Source: Candidatus Bipolaricaulota bacterium
GTDB lineage: Bacteria > Bipolaricaulota > Bipolaricaulia > Bipolaricaulales > Bipolaricaulaceae
NCBI GenBank assembly: GCA_938084765.1
Contig: CALKFO010000020.1
Location: 1 to 50,621 of the forward strand
Direction of reading: 5' to 3'
DNA length: 50,621 nucleotides
Shown: positions 49,601 through 50,621 of the stretch, piece by piece
How positions within the stretch are numbered: position 1 is the first letter of the stretch
Layout of the letters: each line of letters begins with the position of its first letter
Program-made: the position numbers and the translations under genes
The notes under the pieces: generated by a model
The model's input: the letters and a program-made list of their open reading frames with translations, nothing else
Database searches by the model: none
Told to the model about the DNA's origin: nothing

Positions 49601-50621
49601 GAATGGCGTAGCAGCAGATTCTGGTGAACGCCTACCAGGGACACCAAGTTTGTCAACCAACTCAACGGCATAGTAGTAACGAGTTCCGTTTGTCACATTT
49701 CTGTCAACATACCTTCCATCTGTAGGGATTGGCAAGACATCTTCTGGATGGATGGGGCGCAATGTTGTAGCGGAAGTTCCACCCTTTGTCGTCACGCGGA
49801 AGATGCGAACTCCTGCCTTGTCAATTTGCCATTCAGGGTCTGCTTGGGCTTGATCCAAAATTGGCTGCAAATCAATGACAACCTGACCACTGCCGGGAAT
49901 GACCCTCGGTGGGGTGGTCAAACTTGGAGGTGGTGTGTTGGGAGTGACTTCAGCGATATTTGACCATGCTCCTCTTTGACCACTTGTGTCAACTGCTCGG
50001 ACGGCATAACGCAACCTTTGATAACCTGTCAAGTTGTTGACAGGTGTTGGCATGAAGTTAGCGACATTGTCAATGTATGTCGTGGTCGTGACATTGCTAG
50101 CAATAATCGCGTTGTCAAACTCACTTCCACCTTGTTGGCGAAGTCTCGGAGTAGTTTGTTCAAGTCGTCGGATAATGGTTGGTGGCGTGGTGAGTGTTGG
50201 GACTGAGCGACCTGCTCTTTCAATCAAACCGCGGGAAACCCTCGTCTCTTGAACGTCAATTCTCGCTACCTCGTAGTATGCGACATCTGGGTCAGGCGGT
50301 GCTTGCCAAGTCAAAGTGACAAGTTTCGTTGTCGGGTCAAACCTTGCCGCCAAGTTAAGTGGCGCTTGAGGGGCTAAGTTTCCTGGTGTAGCAACGACAG
50401 TTGCACTCGGTGCGCTTAACAAACCGAAGGAACTAACTGCCCGCACAACATACTGGTAGGCAACATTGTTCTGCAAGCCCCTGTCCATATATGTTGTCGT
50501 CCTGACAGTTGTTTCATCAGCAATTTGAACACCATTTCGGTAAATTCGGTAACCAATGACCAAACCTGCAGGGTTAAGGTCACTCCATGTCAACCTGACG
50601 GCAGCATCCAATCCTTGTGCT
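43694..50621 (-). CDS. Giant FN3/bacterial Ig-like (Big_1/invasin-type) repeat surface protein, N-terminus cut by window edge
   Basis: Single stop-free frame open to the window end. FN3-like domains (AVRLTWSDLNPAGLVIGYRIYRNG, LVTLTWQAPPDPDVAYYEVARI). Many Ig-like units with VADGQSFTRVTITVRDRLGNPM / PADGQTEIRVTATVKDAHGNAVPN motifs. Confidence 0.93.
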   Translation of the reverse strand, partial: AQGLDAAVRLTWSDLNPAGLVIGYRIYRNGVQIADETTVRTTTYMDRGLQNNVAYQYVVRAVSSFGLLSAPSATVVATPGNLAPQAPLNLAARFDPTTKLVTLTWQAPPDPDVAYYEVARIDVQETRVSRGLIERAGRSVPTLTTPPTIIRRLEQTTPRLRQQGGSEFDNAIIASNVTTTTYIDNVANFMPTPVNNLTGYQRLRYAVRAVDTSGQRGAWSNIAEVTPNTPPPSLTTPPRVIPGSGQVVIDLQPILDQAQADPEWQIDKAGVRIFRVTTKGGTSATTLRPIHPEDVLPIPTDGRYVDRNVTNGTRYYYAVELVDKLGVPGRRSPESAATPFSTATITIMPQGNRRELSGNGQDSVQLTITALDAASRPVAGLPLKVSLQGVGTLTVDPRFDDPYSTDPSDAITDDNGQVIATYRTAVVATDTTVTITVAPNPIVTGVSPAQLTLTLRAPVVASVEIQPQQTQLVADGQSFTRVTITVRDRLGNPMPNQTILLSLSPTQGRFEDLQGNPITQVSSGATESVDVVYRSGTRAGSVTLTASVGAISGQAVVTLVPGSPATIELVANPTSAPADGQTEIRVTATVKDAHGNAVPNVQVQFTSTPTLTITPPVVTTDDTGQATVSVVAPRTAGSYLLRAQVGTISATLSLTFGASSPSVMSLSASRTNLVVSLPPRPEYAGLTVYSRTEITATVVDENNNPVSGAVVQFNASAGTIQATAVTNAAGVARAIYIAPPSPTGQVTINAQSGGASGSITLDILPGPPAQVTVVATPLMVPADGRSQIAVTARVRDANNNPVADGTNVFFSARSETNINQITTDAGSFLRDNVPTLNGDAEVAFIAGTRPGVRARLVAQAFGTVFGQNFGPVPAETELPNLQAQFPLIQLGGQLVIALSANEMSVSSSDNNNNPADRRSLRITDPRNNFVTMTIQVVDGQGNPAPLAVSVFVTATDGRVLFVHEEGKDLGNTIVKTDSNGRASVQVYASKTAGNVVIRAELRDAQNRPFATQSVTVRQRPGIPATVIIPTPQPNVIFVPGAGTPTTTTVTARVFDAVGNTVEDGTLVTFTAEAGTLTPSSVTTVGGVASSVLSSTPDTGRFVVKASARVLEQETPEQETPAVEGSTVVAFAVNVTSITVTASPDTVLGDGQATSQRSTSQINATFTGTIPDGTRVLFATDIGFIDAAGQSQRSARVPVAGNSAQATFISEAVAVDTTATVKVEVANPQGNIVAGTVQIKLTRPTHPPVLQPLQVATTTLSVSSSNALNPAQRQALGPEPNKTSVTVTVLENILNLPVPNATVFLSSSDTNGLWEDAQGNTSLGGIQVVTDSSGRAVVTFYASTAPGQVTLKAQMGNWEQTATITVMPGNPANIVVSFSGAQTAPDGVPFIFVPGAGTPTEATVGVTVRDAVGNNVRDGTQVTFSVLEGEGSFSPTNTVATANGRASVTLSSSQATGEFTVQARSGAATGIGRIRYAANVPDITAISANPNTIPDDGVTESDITIQLPAPDGTRFRVATDVGNLTVGTQTGSAVVATVTNGQATVEFRGPSTLTAQRIATVSAEIVAIDGTKKTKSTTVTLKPRIEIIPTTPFSLVVSSNNSLDPSARLPLDGVPGNNKKQIQIIVRGPMPSNPTVTLLASEGNILFDVIEGSNAGAKRLATVSGNLQKFGSGPTQENRYTVDMYASTRAGDFTLQIDLPGVTDPSTGRSVSKIVQFTQLAGPPGAIVLSAALSIIGVQGHPTLPTSTTIVANVRDAVGNPVANAPVFFGADDGQISPPATLTDANGVAQVTLTSSNFTRRVRVFGKAIGLGGQEIVAFTVVSFAVGNIASIDLVPDRSDIPPNEVANVSAIFNPTTEMPNNIRFSAELVGAYGVLESVSTTLNGRATIRIRNNNPTNTSQLTRLTVRAVRQDGLEVTKSLDLNLLPTQVVAPMELRTSQSNIYVSANDATTNPADRQPLRTPNNTTLTLIVRGLNPNEQIEVTLESTDPFGLFVPPAGLASNSMGILTFNIIDNSTGDSDNTLGVVQVSITYYSSRKAQPVTIRARVNRGASLYGEAAVGIFQLPGPVAKAFFTVDPPRIAVNTVTGEPTEARLIASVYDANDNPVPNERISFSIAPTEVMPYDDVLAGDASNVVLTRYDLPSLSQYFRAQGGPTAATNDWGPGGVPRGDRYQGRLRFVPGLANPPFTVNPTRPPLVSDGSIVQSEVLSIHGEPPFQAVQGQKVSLTRSLVAKPAETPSVAIVRLNNDGTILNVFFLSSNAYEVAWNELTKTLTLTFPTEGLDVGSYYVVIMFTPDAYLVLRLALRPA
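44729..47914 (-). repeat. ~1.04-kb protein super-repeat, about 4 copies
   Basis: Motif S-S/A-N/D...NPADR-x-x-L near 47861-47914, 46783-46845, 45765-45840 and 44729-44793 (spacing ~1.02-1.08 kb). A FVPGAGTPT...RDAVGN motif follows with the same period. Confidence 0.75.
47261..47290 (-). repeat. Perfect 2 x 15-bp tandem duplication
   Basis: AGGTGTTTCCTGCTC repeated directly; encodes EQETPEQETP. Confidence 0.95.

Noticed and set aside
44168-50252. Numerous 60-180 aa + strand ORFs opposite the giant repeat protein
   Set aside because: Antisense low-complexity frames that mirror the repeat domains; the - strand frame is continuous for over 2300 codons.

Overview
GC-rich (~60-65% by eye) bacterial chromosomal window with about 45 supportable protein-coding genes and 5 tRNAs. 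No rRNA, CRISPR array, transposase or integrase was seen. From left to right: (1) an oxygen/iron-stress cluster: Fur/PerR, Dps-like ferritin, cytochrome-b5-like/rubrerythrin fusion, 1-Cys-type peroxiredoxin, ferritin, superoxide reductase; (2) a UV-repair neighbourhood: DUF523/DUF1722, UvsE, class II photolyase, with UvrB nearby; (3) peptidases, glycosyltransferases, DUF72, DUF89, a second Fur, tRNA-Leu, ComEA and two DUF47/PhoU-like proteins; (4) a degenerate EF-G-like protein, CBS protein and YjbQ, followed by tRNA-Thr/Tyr/Thr-tuf-rpmG-tRNA-Trp-secE-nusG-rplKAJL-rpoB, with no rpoC after rpoB; (5) NUDIX, NhaD/ArsB-type transporter, MBL hydrolase, PriA with altered ATPase motifs, ferritin-like protein, a split RsmF-like pair and an MFS transporter; (6) a cell-surface locus with two paralogous Ig-like secreted proteins and a giant (>2300 aa, cut by the window edge) FN3/Big-type repeat protein of clearly lower GC, containing about four copies of a ~1.04-kb super-repeat. 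The strongest candidates for follow-up are the rpoB without rpoC arrangement, eroded universal motifs in EF-Tu, the EF-G-like protein, PriA and RpoB, the b5-rubrerythrin fusion with an internal ribosome-binding site, and the compositionally mosaic repeat protein. All family calls are by eye from the given translations; no database search was run.
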